DNA of 39,864 bases from Nostoc sp. NMS2 (GCF_017115105.1 NZ_JABXKH010000099.1:1-39864), one strand, 5' to 3'; positions 25,395-35,808 are shown, counted from the first letter of the stretch. Notes: generated by a model from the sequence alone, not told the origin. Program-made: numbers and translations.

Positions 25395-26447
25395 ATGCTA
25401 CTTAAATTAAGCATTCTGTCAGTTGGCTTGGGATTAGCGGCTCATTGGTTAGCCCTTGGATTTGACATCAATGTCAGAACCATTCCCCATCTCGAAGAAA
25501 TGATGAACACTGCCATTTCGCTGGGCTTGTATATCAATGTTTTAAGTATTGATCCGATATTCTTTAAAAGACATTTGGACTCAATTATTAAGGTAATAGT
25601 TGTTGGAGTACCAATAAAGATTATCTTGCCCGGTTTCTTTTTGGCTTACTTTTCACACCGTGTTGCCCCAATTGCCTATTTGTGTGCAACCATAATTGCT
25701 CAAATAGATCCAATTGCGGCAGCTAAATCTCTTGACAGCAGCAAGATTAGCAGAAAATCTGAAACTATTTTGAGGGCTTGGTCTAGCTTTGATGACCCAA
25801 TTACTGTACTATTTGCTTTTTATTTTTTCCTACCACTGTTAGTCTCAAATAATTTCAGTTGGAATCAATATTTAGTGCGGATTGCTGCTGATGTTATTAG
25901 CTGTTTTACAGTTTATTACATCTATTATAAAATTAGTAGTTGGTCAAATAGGCTATATGACAAAATTCAAATATCTTTAGAAATAATTTTTTTAGCGATC
26001 ATTATTTTCTATAGTGTTTTATTTGATTCATTCATCTTACCTGCATTTGTAGGCATATTCTTAAGACCGATCGCACCAGAGCAGTTAGAAAAAATTATCT
26101 CTGCAATTTTTTATTTTAGTGTAATTGTTATTGGTTTATTATCTGCTAATCTTCGCCTAGATTGGTTTTCTGGAGGAATTTTAGCATTCTCTACATTTTT
26201 CTTAGGACAAGTTATTGTAACTTTTCTCTTTTTAAAAGATTCTTTAGCCAGCAAAGTAAGAGTGATGTTTGGCCATCAAAATGGGATGACGGCAATTCTG
26301 CTAACTGTTGGCATTGAAGTATCTGGCTCAGATCAAACAACAGCTTTGTTATCAGTTACATTACCTGCCATTATCCTAATTGCCTTATTTTACTTTGCCA
26401 CTAATTATCTTTTAGATCGTTTACTACTAAGCTCTCCAATTGACTAA
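25395..26447 (+). CDS. CPA-type cation:proton antiporter
   Basis: The 350-residue integral membrane protein has about 10-11 hydrophobic segments. ATIIAQIDPIAAAKSL resembles the T/N-DP-x-A-A motif of sodium/proton antiporters (here Ile-Asp-Pro), and RAWSSFDDPITVLFAF resembles the second acidic transport motif (DDP in place of the usual F-N-D-G). GHQNGMTAILLTV near the C-terminus corresponds to the conserved GxRG/NGMT stretch. It is short for the family (about 390-420 residues) and appears to start within what should be the first helices, so the N-terminus may be truncated or mis-started; the upstream 90 bp borders an inverted-repeat element. Substrate ion is unknown. Confidence 0.78.
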   Translation: MLLKLSILSVGLGLAAHWLALGFDINVRTIPHLEEMMNTAISLGLYINVLSIDPIFFKRHLDSIIKVIVVGVPIKIILPGFFLAYFSHRVAPIAYLCATIIAQIDPIAAAKSLDSSKISRKSETILRAWSSFDDPITVLFAFYFFLPLLVSNNFSWNQYLVRIAADVISCFTVYYIYYKISSWSNRLYDKIQISLEIIFLAIIIFYSVLFDSFILPAFVGIFLRPIAPEQLEKIISAIFYFSVIVIGLLSANLRLDWFSGGILAFSTFFLGQVIVTFLFLKDSLASKVRVMFGHQNGMTAILLTVGIEVSGSDQTTALLSVTLPAIILIALFYFATNYLLDRLLLSSPID

Positions 26448-26609
26448 AACTATGGAATTTCTGTAGAGTAGAGCGAAAAACCAAGAAAACATCGGGACTA
26501 AATGCCGGTTAATGCCGGTTAATGCCGCTCATTGCCTATTTTTACCATAAGAGTTTATACTTAATGAGGTAGCTTGATGTGGATTTACATTTAGTAGGTA
26601 TTATTAGCC

Positions 26610-26837
26610 ATGCCTCAAAAACACGATCAAACCCAAGAGTCTGTTAAAGTCTGCAACCACAAACCTGGCGATGTTTGGGACGAGGGTTGTTGCGAGAAGA
26701 TTGAAGCGATCGCCAAAGCAAATCTGGCGATCGCCAATGATCTCAAAAACAAGCAGATAGCTGATGAGGAGACTAAAGAACTCATTCATCAAACCGAGAA
26801 TCAAGATAGATTCACTCTAATATCCAGTCATGGATGA
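26610..26837 (+). CDS. small hypothetical protein
   Basis: A 75-codon frame encodes a charged, soluble product (MPQKHDQTQESVKVCNHKPG... ANLAIANDLKNKQIADEETKELI) with three cysteines in its first half (VCNHK, EGCCEK). Two GCGATCGC-type sites fall inside it. No strong ribosome binding site precedes ATG 26610 and the family is not recognised. Upstream bases 26503-26530 contain a tandem AATGCCGGTT repeat. It could be a real small gene or chance. Confidence 0.35.
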   Translation: MPQKHDQTQESVKVCNHKPGDVWDEGCCEKIEAIAKANLAIANDLKNKQIADEETKELIHQTENQDRFTLISSHG

Positions 26838-26982
26838 TACTTCTGCACTTGAACAGAAACTTGAAAAGACTTGATCCTCCGACGAATAAAGATTTATCAG
26901 CCTGGGTGCCAACCTAAAACCCAGGCTGAACAAGGACAAGGGTACAAAGTTTTTCTTTGCACTTTTGCATGAGGTTCTCATC

Positions 26983-28497
26983 CTATAAATTCGGCGGAAT
27001 ACAAACATCTGGCGCACATAAGCCAAAAAACTTTAGCGTCGTCACCTCAAAAGTATTCAAATCTACGTGGCGGATGGCGTGGTTATTTGTATCGGCAATA
27101 TATAGATATGAATCCATAACACTCAATCCCGAAGGTTCAAAAAATCGGCTATTCTTACCTTGTCCATCCTGTAAACCAGCAGTACCATCTCCCAAAACTG
27201 TTTGACAATTGCCACTAGGACTAACTAATCTAATTTTGTGATTGTAGGTATCTGCTACCCACAGAAAATTTTCAGCGAATTCCACTCCTAAACAGTGTTG
27301 TAAACGGACATCTTCACCTTGTCCATCAACGTCACCAAAACCAAATAAACCCCCACTACCGCAAACAGTTCGTACTTGATAGGGTTCTACAATTCCAACA
27401 CCACGAATTGAACTAACTTCACTATCAGCAATATATAATTCTTTTCCATCTGTGCTGATACCGCTAGGTTGAGCAAAGGCAGATTCAGTCAGTGAACCAT
27501 CAACGCCAGCTTCTGCACCAGTACCAGCATAAGTTTTAATGATGCTAGTTTCTAAATCCATTTCCCAGATTTGATGCGGCCCAGCCATTGCAATAAACAG
27601 GGTATTTCCCACTTTGACTAAATCCCAAGGAGAATTCAGCGCGGTTTCTAAACCAATACCGCCATGAGGATGAATATTCCGGCTTTGTTTACCAGTTCCT
27701 GCGATCGCTTCTACGACTTGACGCTTCAAATCAACTCGCCGCAGGGTATGATTTTCTGTATCAGCAACATAAAGAATTTGATTTTCTGCATCATAAGCCA
27801 TTCCCTGTGGTGCAAAAAACTGCGCTTCATGAAAAGCACCATCGGTTAAGCCAGATTTTCCAGTACCAATTAAATGGAGAATTTCTCCGTCAAAGCTACT
27901 CATAACCAGACGATGATGTCCAGAGTCAGCAATGAACAAACCCGCTTGGGTAGCTAAAACTTTACCAGGAAAAGCTAGGGGTGTAATTAATGGTTGGCGC
28001 TGTTTTTCTAAAGTCAAGCTAAGTTCTTGAAAATTAATCGTGCCTTTATCCTGGTGTTGCTGAATTAGTTTTTGAATTAATTCGTCTAAAGCATCACGAT
28101 TTCCTTCGCCAGAAATCTGACCAATCACGTAACCTTCTGGATCAATAATTATTAAGGTAGGCCAAGCACGTACAGCATATTCTCCCCAAAGTCGAAAATT
28201 GCTGTCAACTATAACCGGGTGTTCAACGTCGTAGCGCAGGATAGCTTGGCGAATGTTTTCTGTTTCTTTTTCGTTGTCAAATTTGGCAGAATGGACACCA
28301 ATAACGGTAAGGCTATCTTTATATTTCTGTTCTAAATATTTCAGGTTTGGCAGAATATGCAGACAATTTATACAGCAGTATGTCCAAAAGTCTAAAATTA
28401 CGACTCTACCCTTGAGTTGTTTGAGAGACAAAGGTTTATCGGTATTGAACCAAGAGTAATTTTGCGGTAATTCAGGCGCTCTAACACGGGGAAGCAT
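26983..28497 (-). CDS. NHLRC2-like thioredoxin-fold/NHL-repeat protein
   Basis: Residues about 1-145 form a thioredoxin/TlpA-like domain with the unusual active-site sequence YCCINC (Cys41, Cys42, Cys45) and the cis-Pro loop in RAWPTLIIID. Residues about 175-495 form an NHL beta-propeller, with repeats such as LFIADSGHHRLV, LYVADTENHTLRRV, LYIADSEVSSIRGV, LWVADTYNHKIRLV and LYIADTNNHAIRHV. The 504-residue arrangement matches animal and bacterial NHLRC2 proteins. No signal peptide is seen, so it is probably cytosolic. Function is not established; a redox or scaffold role is likely. Its start codon is only 46 bp from that of the divergent glutaminase gene. Confidence 0.9.
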   Translation of the reverse strand: MLPRVRAPELPQNYSWFNTDKPLSLKQLKGRVVILDFWTYCCINCLHILPNLKYLEQKYKDSLTVIGVHSAKFDNEKETENIRQAILRYDVEHPVIVDSNFRLWGEYAVRAWPTLIIIDPEGYVIGQISGEGNRDALDELIQKLIQQHQDKGTINFQELSLTLEKQRQPLITPLAFPGKVLATQAGLFIADSGHHRLVMSSFDGEILHLIGTGKSGLTDGAFHEAQFFAPQGMAYDAENQILYVADTENHTLRRVDLKRQVVEAIAGTGKQSRNIHPHGGIGLETALNSPWDLVKVGNTLFIAMAGPHQIWEMDLETSIIKTYAGTGAEAGVDGSLTESAFAQPSGISTDGKELYIADSEVSSIRGVGIVEPYQVRTVCGSGGLFGFGDVDGQGEDVRLQHCLGVEFAENFLWVADTYNHKIRLVSPSGNCQTVLGDGTAGLQDGQGKNSRFFEPSGLSVMDSYLYIADTNNHAIRHVDLNTFEVTTLKFFGLCAPDVCIPPNL

Positions 28498-28500
28498 AAT

Positions 28501-28535
28501 AATTCGTAATTCGTAATTCGTAATTCGTAATTCGT
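28501..28535 (+). repeat. STRR heptamer array (AATTCGT x5) between divergent genes
   Basis: Five perfect AATTCGT units fill 35 of the 46 bases between the start codons of the NHLRC2-like gene and glsA. Confidence 0.92.
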
Positions 28536-28543
28536 AATTTAAC

Positions 28544-29473
28544 GTGGGTGTATCTGTTGTGAAAGAACTTGAAAAATTAACTACTACAGAGTTATCAGTC
28601 TGGGTAGAACAAGCTAAAATTCAGGCTAAAGATGGACGAGTTATTGATCGCATTCCGCAATTAGCTAAAGCTTATCCTGGTTGGTTTGCAGTTCATATCT
28701 GCTGTGAATCGGGAAAAAGTATCAGTTTTGGGGATACAGCTTGTATTTTCCCGCTAATGAGCGTGATTAAGACATTTTCTTTACTTTATCTGCTAGAACA
28801 TTTTGGCGCAGAAACGGTTTTTGGCTGGGTTGGGGTGGAACCATCGGATGCACCCTTCAATTCTTTAGAACAATTAGTTAGCGATCGCGGCTACCCCCGC
28901 AACTCTATGATTAATAGTGGGGCAATCACCCTCGCTGATAAGTTACCAGGAAAAGACGCTACCCAACGCACTCTTTTATTTTGTCAATGGCTCAACCAAT
29001 TAGCCGGTTGCCAACTATGGTTAGATGAAGTAATGCTGGCTTCAGTGCGATTAACCCGCTCAACAGCTAATGAAGCGATCGCAAACTATCTTACCGAAAC
29101 AGGTTATTTAGAAAATCTTGAAACAGCACTTGACACTTATGAGCAAATATGTTGTATCTCTGGGCGAGTTGAAGATTTAGCCCTGTTAGGAAAACTCCTA
29201 GCTTGTGAAAATAGATATTTATCGTCACAGAATCGCCGAATTGTCAACGCGGTGATGTCAATTTGTGGACTTTATGAAGCTTCTGCCGAGTTTGCAATCA
29301 GGATTGGTCTACCGATGAAATCAGGGGTTGGTGGTGGACTTATAGCAATAGTACCAAGTGAGGGAGCGATCGCTTGCTACAGTCCTGGGTTGGATAATAT
29401 AGGAAATCCGTTAGCAGGGCTTGTCTTTGTTGAGGCTTTAGCACAAGAGTTGCAGTTGAGTATCTTTGGCTAA
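28544..29473 (+). CDS. glsA: glutaminase A
   Basis: The enzyme hydrolyses glutamine to glutamate and ammonia and belongs to the beta-lactamase-like serine-dependent fold. Evidence: FPLMSVIKTFSLLYLLEHFG supplies the Ser-x-x-Lys pair; PSDAPFNSLEQL and GYPRNSMINSGAITLADKL match the conserved PFN.../N.MiNaGAI segments; GLPMKSGVGGGLIAIVPSEGAIACYSPGLDNIGNPLAG is the conserved C-terminal signature. Length of 309 is typical. The start is uncertain: GTG 28544 or GTG 28559 (then MKELEKL) are possible, and the heptamer array lies directly upstream. The last 36 bp overlap the end of the convergent histidine kinase gene. Confidence 0.88.
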   Translation: MGVSVVKELEKLTTTELSVWVEQAKIQAKDGRVIDRIPQLAKAYPGWFAVHICCESGKSISFGDTACIFPLMSVIKTFSLLYLLEHFGAETVFGWVGVEPSDAPFNSLEQLVSDRGYPRNSMINSGAITLADKLPGKDATQRTLLFCQWLNQLAGCQLWLDEVMLASVRLTRSTANEAIANYLTETGYLENLETALDTYEQICCISGRVEDLALLGKLLACENRYLSSQNRRIVNAVMSICGLYEASAEFAIRIGLPMKSGVGGGLIAIVPSEGAIACYSPGLDNIGNPLAGLVFVEALAQELQLSIFG

Positions 29474-31255
29474 ATGCTGCTTTTGGATAGGGAGAGAAAT
29501 GATAAATTCTGTACCACTACCCACCTCAGATTTACAAGTTAGTCGTCCTCCATGTTTTTCGACAACAATCTGATGACTAATCGAAAGTCCCATACCAGTG
29601 CCAACGCCTGTTGGTTTGGTGGTAAAGAACATCTCAAAAATTTTCTCTAGAGTCTCAGGGGCAATACCCGAACCGTTATCAGCAATACGGATAACTACCC
29701 AGTTTTTATCTTGAAGTTCAGTAGCGATCGTAATTCGTGGTTTGTCTTGAGTATTGTGCTGTTCCTCCAAAGCATCAAGCGCATTGTTGATAATATTCAT
29801 GAACACTTGGTAAAGCGAGCTAGAAAAACCTTCAACGGTGGGAATATCACCGTAACAGCGCTCAATCGTAATACCTTTTTTGATCCGGTTATTGAGAATG
29901 AGTAACGTACTTTCAATACATTCATGCAAATTGACTCCATGAGCTTCTGCTTCATCTAGACGAGAGAAGTTTTTCAAGCTTAAGACAATTTGGCGCACGC
30001 GATCGGCACCGAACTTCATCGACTGCAAAACTTTCGGTAAATCTTCTTCCACAAATTCTGCATCAATTTCGGTGGCGTGGTCTTGTACCGCTAGAGGTGG
30101 ATTAGGTACTTCTTGGCGATAGGTTTGTAATAATGCTAATAAATCCTCTACATATTGAATAGCAGGATCTAAATTGCCGTAGATAAAATTTACCGGATTA
30201 TTAATTTCGTGGGCAATGCCAGCTACCATTCGTCCTAAACTGGACATTTTCTCACTTTGCAGCAATTGGGCTTCTTGCATTTGCTGCTGACGAAAAGCGG
30301 CTGCTTGCTGTTCTTCCAATAAGCATTTAACCCTGTGCAAAACTTGGTTAAATGCAGTAGCAAGTATGCCAATTTCATCTGTAGTTATTACGGGTGCTTG
30401 CAGGTCAAAGTTAGATTCTTTGGTGACTCGCTGCGCCACATTCGTCAGCACTTCTACTGGATGGGTAATGGTTCGACTCGTCAAAAAAGCTAAAAGAGTA
30501 GCAATTAATACTGACAACACAATGCTAGCAACAATGATTTGAATCCGTATTTGTGCTGCTGTCTTGAACGTCGTCGTTGCTGCTTGTAATTCCTCATAAG
30601 AGGTATTAATGACAGTAACCAGTTCATCGGAGATACCGTCAAACTTAAGTGCTAACTCACTATTGGTAAACTTCAGCAGTCGTCGTTGAGCGATCGCAAT
30701 TTTATTCTCAGTTAGAGGAGATAAATCAAGTTGCTGAGATAGTTCTTCAAGTTGCTGGATATAAGTTTGTGTTACACCTTCATAAGTTTTCAGAAGCAGG
30801 GAAATATTCTCAGTGTGCTTTTGGTTCGTATAATCAGCAGTTTTTATATATGTTTCGAGTTCCAACCAAACTTGCTTAATTTCAGGTGCATGTGTATTAG
30901 TAATGTGGGCATATTCCTCTTTGTACAGCTTTGGATTTGCCACTAATGGAATGAGTTGCTGCTGGTGCGTTCGACTTTGCAGGATACCTGTCTGGAGGCG
31001 ATAGAGCAAATTGAGTTCCTTGAAGGCATTTTGTTGCTGCTGCAACGCCTCTTGCTGATAGCGATCTCCTAAGACTAGCCCAATTGTGGTTCCGACAATT
31101 CCCACACCAAGGGCAAGACCATAGCCAAATTTAATTTTGTTGCCAATATTCAGACCATTGGTAATGTTTGAGAACCACCTTTTTCGGCTCGATTGGACGA
31201 CGGCGATATCACCGGAAACTGATGGAAAATCTGAACCTGGAGTCTGGAAAGCCAT
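29438..31255 (-). CDS. membrane sensor histidine kinase
   Basis: The 605-residue kinase has a first membrane helix at about 42-62, an extracytoplasmic helical sensor region (65-235), a second helix at about 238-258, a HAMP domain (about 259-312), a short coiled coil ([30 protein letters not shown]), then HisKA with the phosphoacceptor His349 in [15 protein letters not shown]. The ATPase carries [14 protein letters not shown] (N box), DNGSGIAPE (G1) and [13 protein letters not shown] (G2). No receiver domain is fused and no response-regulator gene is adjacent, so it is an orphan kinase. The sensor domain resembles four-helix chemoreceptor-type sensors; signal unknown. Confidence 0.92.
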   Translation of the reverse strand: MAFQTPGSDFPSVSGDIAVVQSSRKRWFSNITNGLNIGNKIKFGYGLALGVGIVGTTIGLVLGDRYQQEALQQQQNAFKELNLLYRLQTGILQSRTHQQQLIPLVANPKLYKEEYAHITNTHAPEIKQVWLELETYIKTADYTNQKHTENISLLLKTYEGVTQTYIQQLEELSQQLDLSPLTENKIAIAQRRLLKFTNSELALKFDGISDELVTVINTSYEELQAATTTFKTAAQIRIQIIVASIVLSVLIATLLAFLTSRTITHPVEVLTNVAQRVTKESNFDLQAPVITTDEIGILATAFNQVLHRVKCLLEEQQAAAFRQQQMQEAQLLQSEKMSSLGRMVAGIAHEINNPVNFIYGNLDPAIQYVEDLLALLQTYRQEVPNPPLAVQDHATEIDAEFVEEDLPKVLQSMKFGADRVRQIVLSLKNFSRLDEAEAHGVNLHECIESTLLILNNRIKKGITIERCYGDIPTVEGFSSSLYQVFMNIINNALDALEEQHNTQDKPRITIATELQDKNWVVIRIADNGSGIAPETLEKIFEMFFTTKPTGVGTGMGLSISHQIVVEKHGGRLTCKSEVGSGTEFIISLPIQKQHLAKDTQLQLLC

Positions 31256-31307
31256 ATTAATCCTAAGTAAGCAATAAGAGTCAATGCTTACTTAGAATTC
31301 CCTTTTT

Positions 31308-32951
31308 TTATGGCTGTTGCACTTGTTTTTCTGGTAAAGGTGTTGGCGTAATTATTTCTGGTGTTGGAGACTCAATAATCTCTGGTAGTGCAGGTGGCAA
31401 ACCAGGAGATGGCGCAACTGTTACTTTTGGAGTAGGTGTCTTGCTCGTTCGACGCTTAAAAAATCCGCCAAATCTAGGTTTTGTTGGTTGAGGGACAACT
31501 TTTTCAGGTAACGGCGTTGATTCAGAAGTCGGTGTTACCTCTGGCTGTGGTTCTGGTGTTGGCGTAATTATTTCTGGTGTTGGAGACTCAATAATCTCTG
31601 GTAGCGTGGGTGGCAAACTCGGAGATGGCTCAACTGTTACTCGTGGAGTAGGTGTCTTACCAGCCCGACGGTTAAAAAATCCGTCAACTTTATGTTTAGT
31701 TGGCTGAGGTGCAACTTTTTCAGGTAGCGGCGTTGATTCAGGAGTTGGGGTTACTTCTGGTAGTGTCGGGGATAAGGTAGGAGATGGTACAGCCGTTGGA
31801 ACTTCCAATTTTGGTTCTTCTGGCTGTGTTTTAGATTCTTTCGGAACTTCAGTTTCAGGAATGGGCTGTTTTTCTAGCTTCGGTTGTATTTGGGGTGTTT
31901 TTTCAACAGAAGGCGTAGGTATGAGTTTATAATTCTGGTCTACAATGCCACGTACCTCGTCTGCTGTGAGTTCTCCTCTCACAATTTTCGACAAAGTATC
32001 TTTACCCTTTGGCTGGTAGTCGATCAGTCTGACTGTAGTATTAAAGGCATTTTTGAGAGGATTTCCCTGATTATCGAGAAATTCTAGCTTTATCCAGTTT
32101 TGACCAGTTTGGAAGCCTTTAAGATAAACTGCTTGCCAGCGATCGAAAATAAAGCTTTCACCATTAATTGTGACGCGGATGCGCCAATCACTAAATCCTT
32201 CGTTAGTGTTTTCCTTGTCAACGAGGTGTAGGGGAGCGTTAGTGAGATAAAAGTCTAGTAAGATTGGCTCTGCACCGTAGCTACTTTGAGGACGGCTGTA
32301 AGTTAGCAGAGGTAACTTAGGATCTGGATTATTGTCGTCTGTTTTGGTAAAAATGTGAAATGTTGTCTGAACATAAGCGCCTTCATTCTTAAAGCTTTCA
32401 TGCCAAGGACGAGAGGCAAAGACGCGCAGGGTATGAGTACCTGGAGACAAGTCTGATAAAACCAAGGGTTGATTCAGGTCGTAAACAGGAATATAAGGTT
32501 GATTATCCAGAATTACATGGAGATGGGGCCCCAGTTGTAATTGTGGGTCTTTAAATATTGGTAGATCCTTAACCTGAAAACTGGCTGTAACTTTGTTATT
32601 TTGGAAAACTTCATCAGGTTTAGGAGTCACAATTGCCACTTGTGGCTGATAAACTTCCAAACTTGGACGCAGTGCTTGGATAACAGATGGTGGGGAAACT
32701 TCCGAAAATTGCTTTGAAATTTGAGAAATCTGTGGAGGGTTTTCTCTATAACCAGTCGATACTTCCTGGCTATCGGCTTTCTCGCCGCAACTGGTCAAGC
32801 TTAATACCAGCACCAATGTCATTATCCACCTGAGAATCGGGAACCTCTGAGGGAGGAGCTTCTCTAACACCCTTTTCTGCCACGAGTTCATGCGTTGCAC
32901 CCAGTGATGGTCTTCGACAATTGACAGATTATTTTCGCTCAAACTGTCCAT
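31308..32951 (-). CDS. proline-rich lipoprotein with tandem repeats
   Basis: The 547-residue product has a basic N-terminus, then RWIMTLVLVLSLTSCGEK, a lipobox (L-T-S-C, Cys about 55) after a hydrophobic stretch; the true start may be a later codon nearer the signal. Residues about 90-345 form a folded, conserved domain (VAIVTPKPDEVFQNNKVTASFQVKDLP, GPHLHVILDNQPYIPVYDL, SDLSPGTHTLRVFASRPWHESFKNEG). From about 350 it is a Pro/Glu/Thr/Ser-rich tail with a tandem duplication of 72 residues, each copy containing a basic GFF(N/K)RR...KTPTP motif. Probably anchored to a membrane facing the periplasm, the tail reaching towards peptidoglycan. Function is unknown. Confidence 0.75.
   Translation of the reverse strand: MDSLSENNLSIVEDHHWVQRMNSWQKRVLEKLLPQRFPILRWIMTLVLVLSLTSCGEKADSQEVSTGYRENPPQISQISKQFSEVSPPSVIQALRPSLEVYQPQVAIVTPKPDEVFQNNKVTASFQVKDLPIFKDPQLQLGPHLHVILDNQPYIPVYDLNQPLVLSDLSPGTHTLRVFASRPWHESFKNEGAYVQTTFHIFTKTDDNNPDPKLPLLTYSRPQSSYGAEPILLDFYLTNAPLHLVDKENTNEGFSDWRIRVTINGESFIFDRWQAVYLKGFQTGQNWIKLEFLDNQGNPLKNAFNTTVRLIDYQPKGKDTLSKIVRGELTADEVRGIVDQNYKLIPTPSVEKTPQIQPKLEKQPIPETEVPKESKTQPEEPKLEVPTAVPSPTLSPTLPEVTPTPESTPLPEKVAPQPTKHKVDGFFNRRAGKTPTPRVTVEPSPSLPPTLPEIIESPTPEIITPTPEPQPEVTPTSESTPLPEKVVPQPTKPRFGGFFKRRTSKTPTPKVTVAPSPGLPPALPEIIESPTPEIITPTPLPEKQVQQP
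31339..31770. repeat. 216-bp in-frame tandem duplication in lipoprotein gene
   Basis: GGTGTTGGCGTAATTATTTC occurs at 31339 and again at 31555, and similarity continues through both copies, giving a period of 216 bp (72 codons). Both copies encode the KTPTP...LPEIIESPTPEIITPTP tail. Confidence 0.8.
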
Positions 32952-33429
32952 CTGGAACTATAGCCCAAAAGGTGAAATCCGCCTCACATTCCCTAAGTTT
33001 TCCTGTGTCTATTTCAGTAGATTTGAAAATAAGTCATACTTTTACTGCTTTTTACTTACAACAAGGGAAACATGACACAAATGTTCATGAGCAATAGTAG
33101 TAAAAGCTGGAACGCCGAACACATACAGCAAAACCATAAAACTTACGAATTGTTATTCTTTGTAAATTAAAATGGTTAATCTATTGACTTTTAGACAAAT
33201 AGTTTGAAGTTAAAAGGCAGATAAGGCGGCAATTTCAGCAATATTTGAGCAAGTTTGAATTATTGTTAAAATATCTCTAACAAAGTGCAGGTGAAGACTC
33301 TATAATTCAACGAGAAACAACTCTCCACATAGGGTCTTCATCACGGCTTCAGTAAAATTCTGAGTATGCGGTAATGGTTCACTTTGTGGTATTCATGATT
33401 CCTCATTCCTTATCAAGAGAGGAGGTCAA
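32952..33429. promoter_or_regulatory. psaA upstream region with candidate promoter
   Basis: The spacer of 478 bp is AT-rich and unique. A possible sigma70-type promoter is TTGAGC (33245-33250), a 16-bp spacer and TAAAAT (33267-33272), which would give a leader of about 150 bases. AGGAGG at 33420-33425 is the psaA ribosome binding site, four bases before ATG. No convincing RpaB (HLR1) site was identified by eye. Confidence 0.35.
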
Positions 33430-35688
33430 ATGACAATAAGTCCTCCGGAGCGAGAGGAAAAGAAGGCAAGAGTAATCGTCGATAATGATCCAGTTCCAAC
33501 CTCATTTGAGGCATGGGCAAAACCTGGACATTTTGATAGATCCTTAGCCAGAGGTCCCAAAACCACCACATGGATTTGGAACCTGCACGCACTCGCCCAT
33601 GATTTTGATACACATACAAGCGATTTAGAAGATATCTCCCGCAAGATATTCTCAGCCCACTTCGGCCACCTAGCCGTAGTGATGGTTTGGTTGAGCGGGA
33701 TGATTTTCCACGGCGCAAAGTTTTCTAATTACGAAGCTTGGTTAAGCGACCCGTTGAACGTTAAGCCTAGCGCTCAAGTCGTTTGGCCCATTGTCGGACA
33801 AGACATTTTAAACGGTGATGTTGGCGGTGGTTTCCACGGTATTCAAATCACCTCCGGTTTGTTCCAAGTATGGCGTGGTTGGGGGATTACAAACTCCTTC
33901 CAGCTTTATGTAACTGCGATCGGTGGCTTGGTACTAGCAGGCTTATTCTTATTTGCCGGCTGGTTCCACTACCACAAACGCGCTCCCAAACTGGAATGGT
34001 TCCAGAATGTGGAGTCGATGCTGAATCACCACTTGCAAGTATTGCTAGGTTGTGGTTCCTTGGGATGGGCAGGTCACTTAATCCACGTGTCCGCACCGAC
34101 CAACAAGCTTTTGGATGCAGGCGTTGCTCTCAAAGACATCCCCTTGCCCCACGAGTTCATCTTGAACAAAGACTTGTTGACCGAGTTGTATCCCAGCTTT
34201 GCTGCTGGTTTAGCACCTTTCTTCACCTTGAACTGGGGTCAGTATGCTGACTTCCTAACCTTCAAGGGCGGTCTGAACCCAGTAACTGGCGGCTTGTGGA
34301 TGAGTGACATCGCTCATCACCACTTAGCGATCGCAGTTCTCTTTATCGTTGCTGGTCATCAATACCGTACCAACTGGGGTATTGGTCATAGCATTAAAGA
34401 GATCCTCGAAAACCACAAAGGTCCTTTCACCGGTGAAGGTCACAAAGGTCTCTACGAAAACCTGACCACATCCTGGCACGCTCAGTTGGCTACTAACCTA
34501 GCCTTCTTGGGTTCGCTGACCATCATCATCGCGCATCACATGTACGCGATGCCCCCCTATCCATATTTGGCAACTGATTACGCTACGCAGTTGTGCATAT
34601 TCACACACCACATGTGGATCGGTGGCTTCTTGATTGTTGGTGGAGCGGCTCACGCTGCTATCTTCATGGTGCGGGATTACGACCCAGTTGTGAACCAAAA
34701 CAACGTATTGGATCGGGTAATTCGTCACCGCGACGCGATTATTTCTCACCTGAACTGGGTGTCTATTTTCCTCGGCTTCCATAGCTTTGGACTTTACATC
34801 CACAACGACACAATGCGTGCATTGGGTCGTCCTCAAGACTTGTTCTCTGATACAGGGATTCAATTGCAGCCAGTATTTGCCCAGTGGATACAAAATATCC
34901 ACGCCTTGGCTCCTGGTACAACTGCACCTAATGCCCTAGAACCAGTTAGCTATGTCTTTGGCGGCGGTATTTTGGCTGTAGGCGGAAAAGTGGCAGCTGC
35001 ACCCATTGTTTTGGGCACAGCAGACTTCCTAATTCACCACATTCACGCCTTCACCATTCACGTCACCGTCCTAATTCTGCTCAAAGGTGTACTGTATGCC
35101 CGTAGCTCTCGTCTGATTCCAGACAAAGCAAACCTGGGCTTCCGCTTCCCCTGCGACGGTCCTGGTCGTGGCGGTACTTGCCAAGTGTCTGGTTGGGATC
35201 ACGTATTCCTTGGACTGTTCTGGATGTACAACTCCATATCGATTGTAATTTTCCACTTCAGCTGGAAGATGCAATCAGATGTCTGGGGAACCGTAGATTC
35301 AGCCGGGAATGTGACTCACATCACTGGTGGTAACTTTGCCCAAAGCGCCATTACCATCAACGGTTGGTTGCGAGACTTCTTGTGGGCACAAGCTACACAA
35401 GTCATCAATTCATACGGCAGCGCGCTATCTGCCTATGGTCTACTCTTCTTAGGCGCTCACTTTGTCTGGGCATTCAGCTTGATGTTCCTGTTCAGTGGTC
35501 GCGGCTACTGGCAAGAATTGATTGAGTCCATTGTATGGGCGCATAACAAACTGAAGGTAGCACCAGCAATTCAGCCTCGCGCTCTGAGCATTATTCAGGG
35601 TCGGGCTGTAGGGGTAGCTCACTACCTCTTAGGAGGAATTGCCACAACTTGGGCATTCTTCCACGCACACATCCTTTCAGTAGGGTAG
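33430..35688 (+). CDS. psaA: photosystem I P700 apoprotein A1
   Basis: One of the two core subunits that bind P700, the primary acceptors and most antenna chlorophyll of photosystem I in the thylakoid membrane. Length 752 equals the cyanobacterial norm. The protein has eleven predicted membrane helices, many His ligands (e.g. [18 protein letters not shown]), and the loop [18 protein letters not shown], whose two cysteines ligate half of the FX [4Fe-4S] cluster. It precedes psaB by 120 bp and the two are usually cotranscribed. The start is fixed by AGGAGG four bases upstream. Confidence 0.98.
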   Translation: MTISPPEREEKKARVIVDNDPVPTSFEAWAKPGHFDRSLARGPKTTTWIWNLHALAHDFDTHTSDLEDISRKIFSAHFGHLAVVMVWLSGMIFHGAKFSNYEAWLSDPLNVKPSAQVVWPIVGQDILNGDVGGGFHGIQITSGLFQVWRGWGITNSFQLYVTAIGGLVLAGLFLFAGWFHYHKRAPKLEWFQNVESMLNHHLQVLLGCGSLGWAGHLIHVSAPTNKLLDAGVALKDIPLPHEFILNKDLLTELYPSFAAGLAPFFTLNWGQYADFLTFKGGLNPVTGGLWMSDIAHHHLAIAVLFIVAGHQYRTNWGIGHSIKEILENHKGPFTGEGHKGLYENLTTSWHAQLATNLAFLGSLTIIIAHHMYAMPPYPYLATDYATQLCIFTHHMWIGGFLIVGGAAHAAIFMVRDYDPVVNQNNVLDRVIRHRDAIISHLNWVSIFLGFHSFGLYIHNDTMRALGRPQDLFSDTGIQLQPVFAQWIQNIHALAPGTTAPNALEPVSYVFGGGILAVGGKVAAAPIVLGTADFLIHHIHAFTIHVTVLILLKGVLYARSSRLIPDKANLGFRFPCDGPGRGGTCQVSGWDHVFLGLFWMYNSISIVIFHFSWKMQSDVWGTVDSAGNVTHITGGNFAQSAITINGWLRDFLWAQATQVINSYGSALSAYGLLFLGAHFVWAFSLMFLFSGRGYWQELIESIVWAHNKLKVAPAIQPRALSIIQGRAVGVAHYLLGGIATTWAFFHAHILSVG

Positions 35689-35697
35689 TAATCAGTT

Positions 35698-35761
35698 ATT
35701 GAGTGCTGAGTGCTGAGTGCTGAGTCAAAACTCAGAACTCAGGACTCAGAACTCAGGACTC
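35698..35761. repeat. inverted 7-bp tandem repeats between psaA and psaB
   Basis: Tandem GAGTGCT units are followed by AACTCAG/GACTCAG units, which are complementary, so the psaA-psaB transcript can fold a long hairpin (GAGTGCTGAGT...ACTCAGAACTC) between the two genes. This is an STRR-type heptamer array in inverted arrangement. Confidence 0.7.
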
Positions 35762-35808
35762 TAGACGCTGATATTTGATGGCTAAAGGTCAGAGGATTTA
35801 TTAAACCT

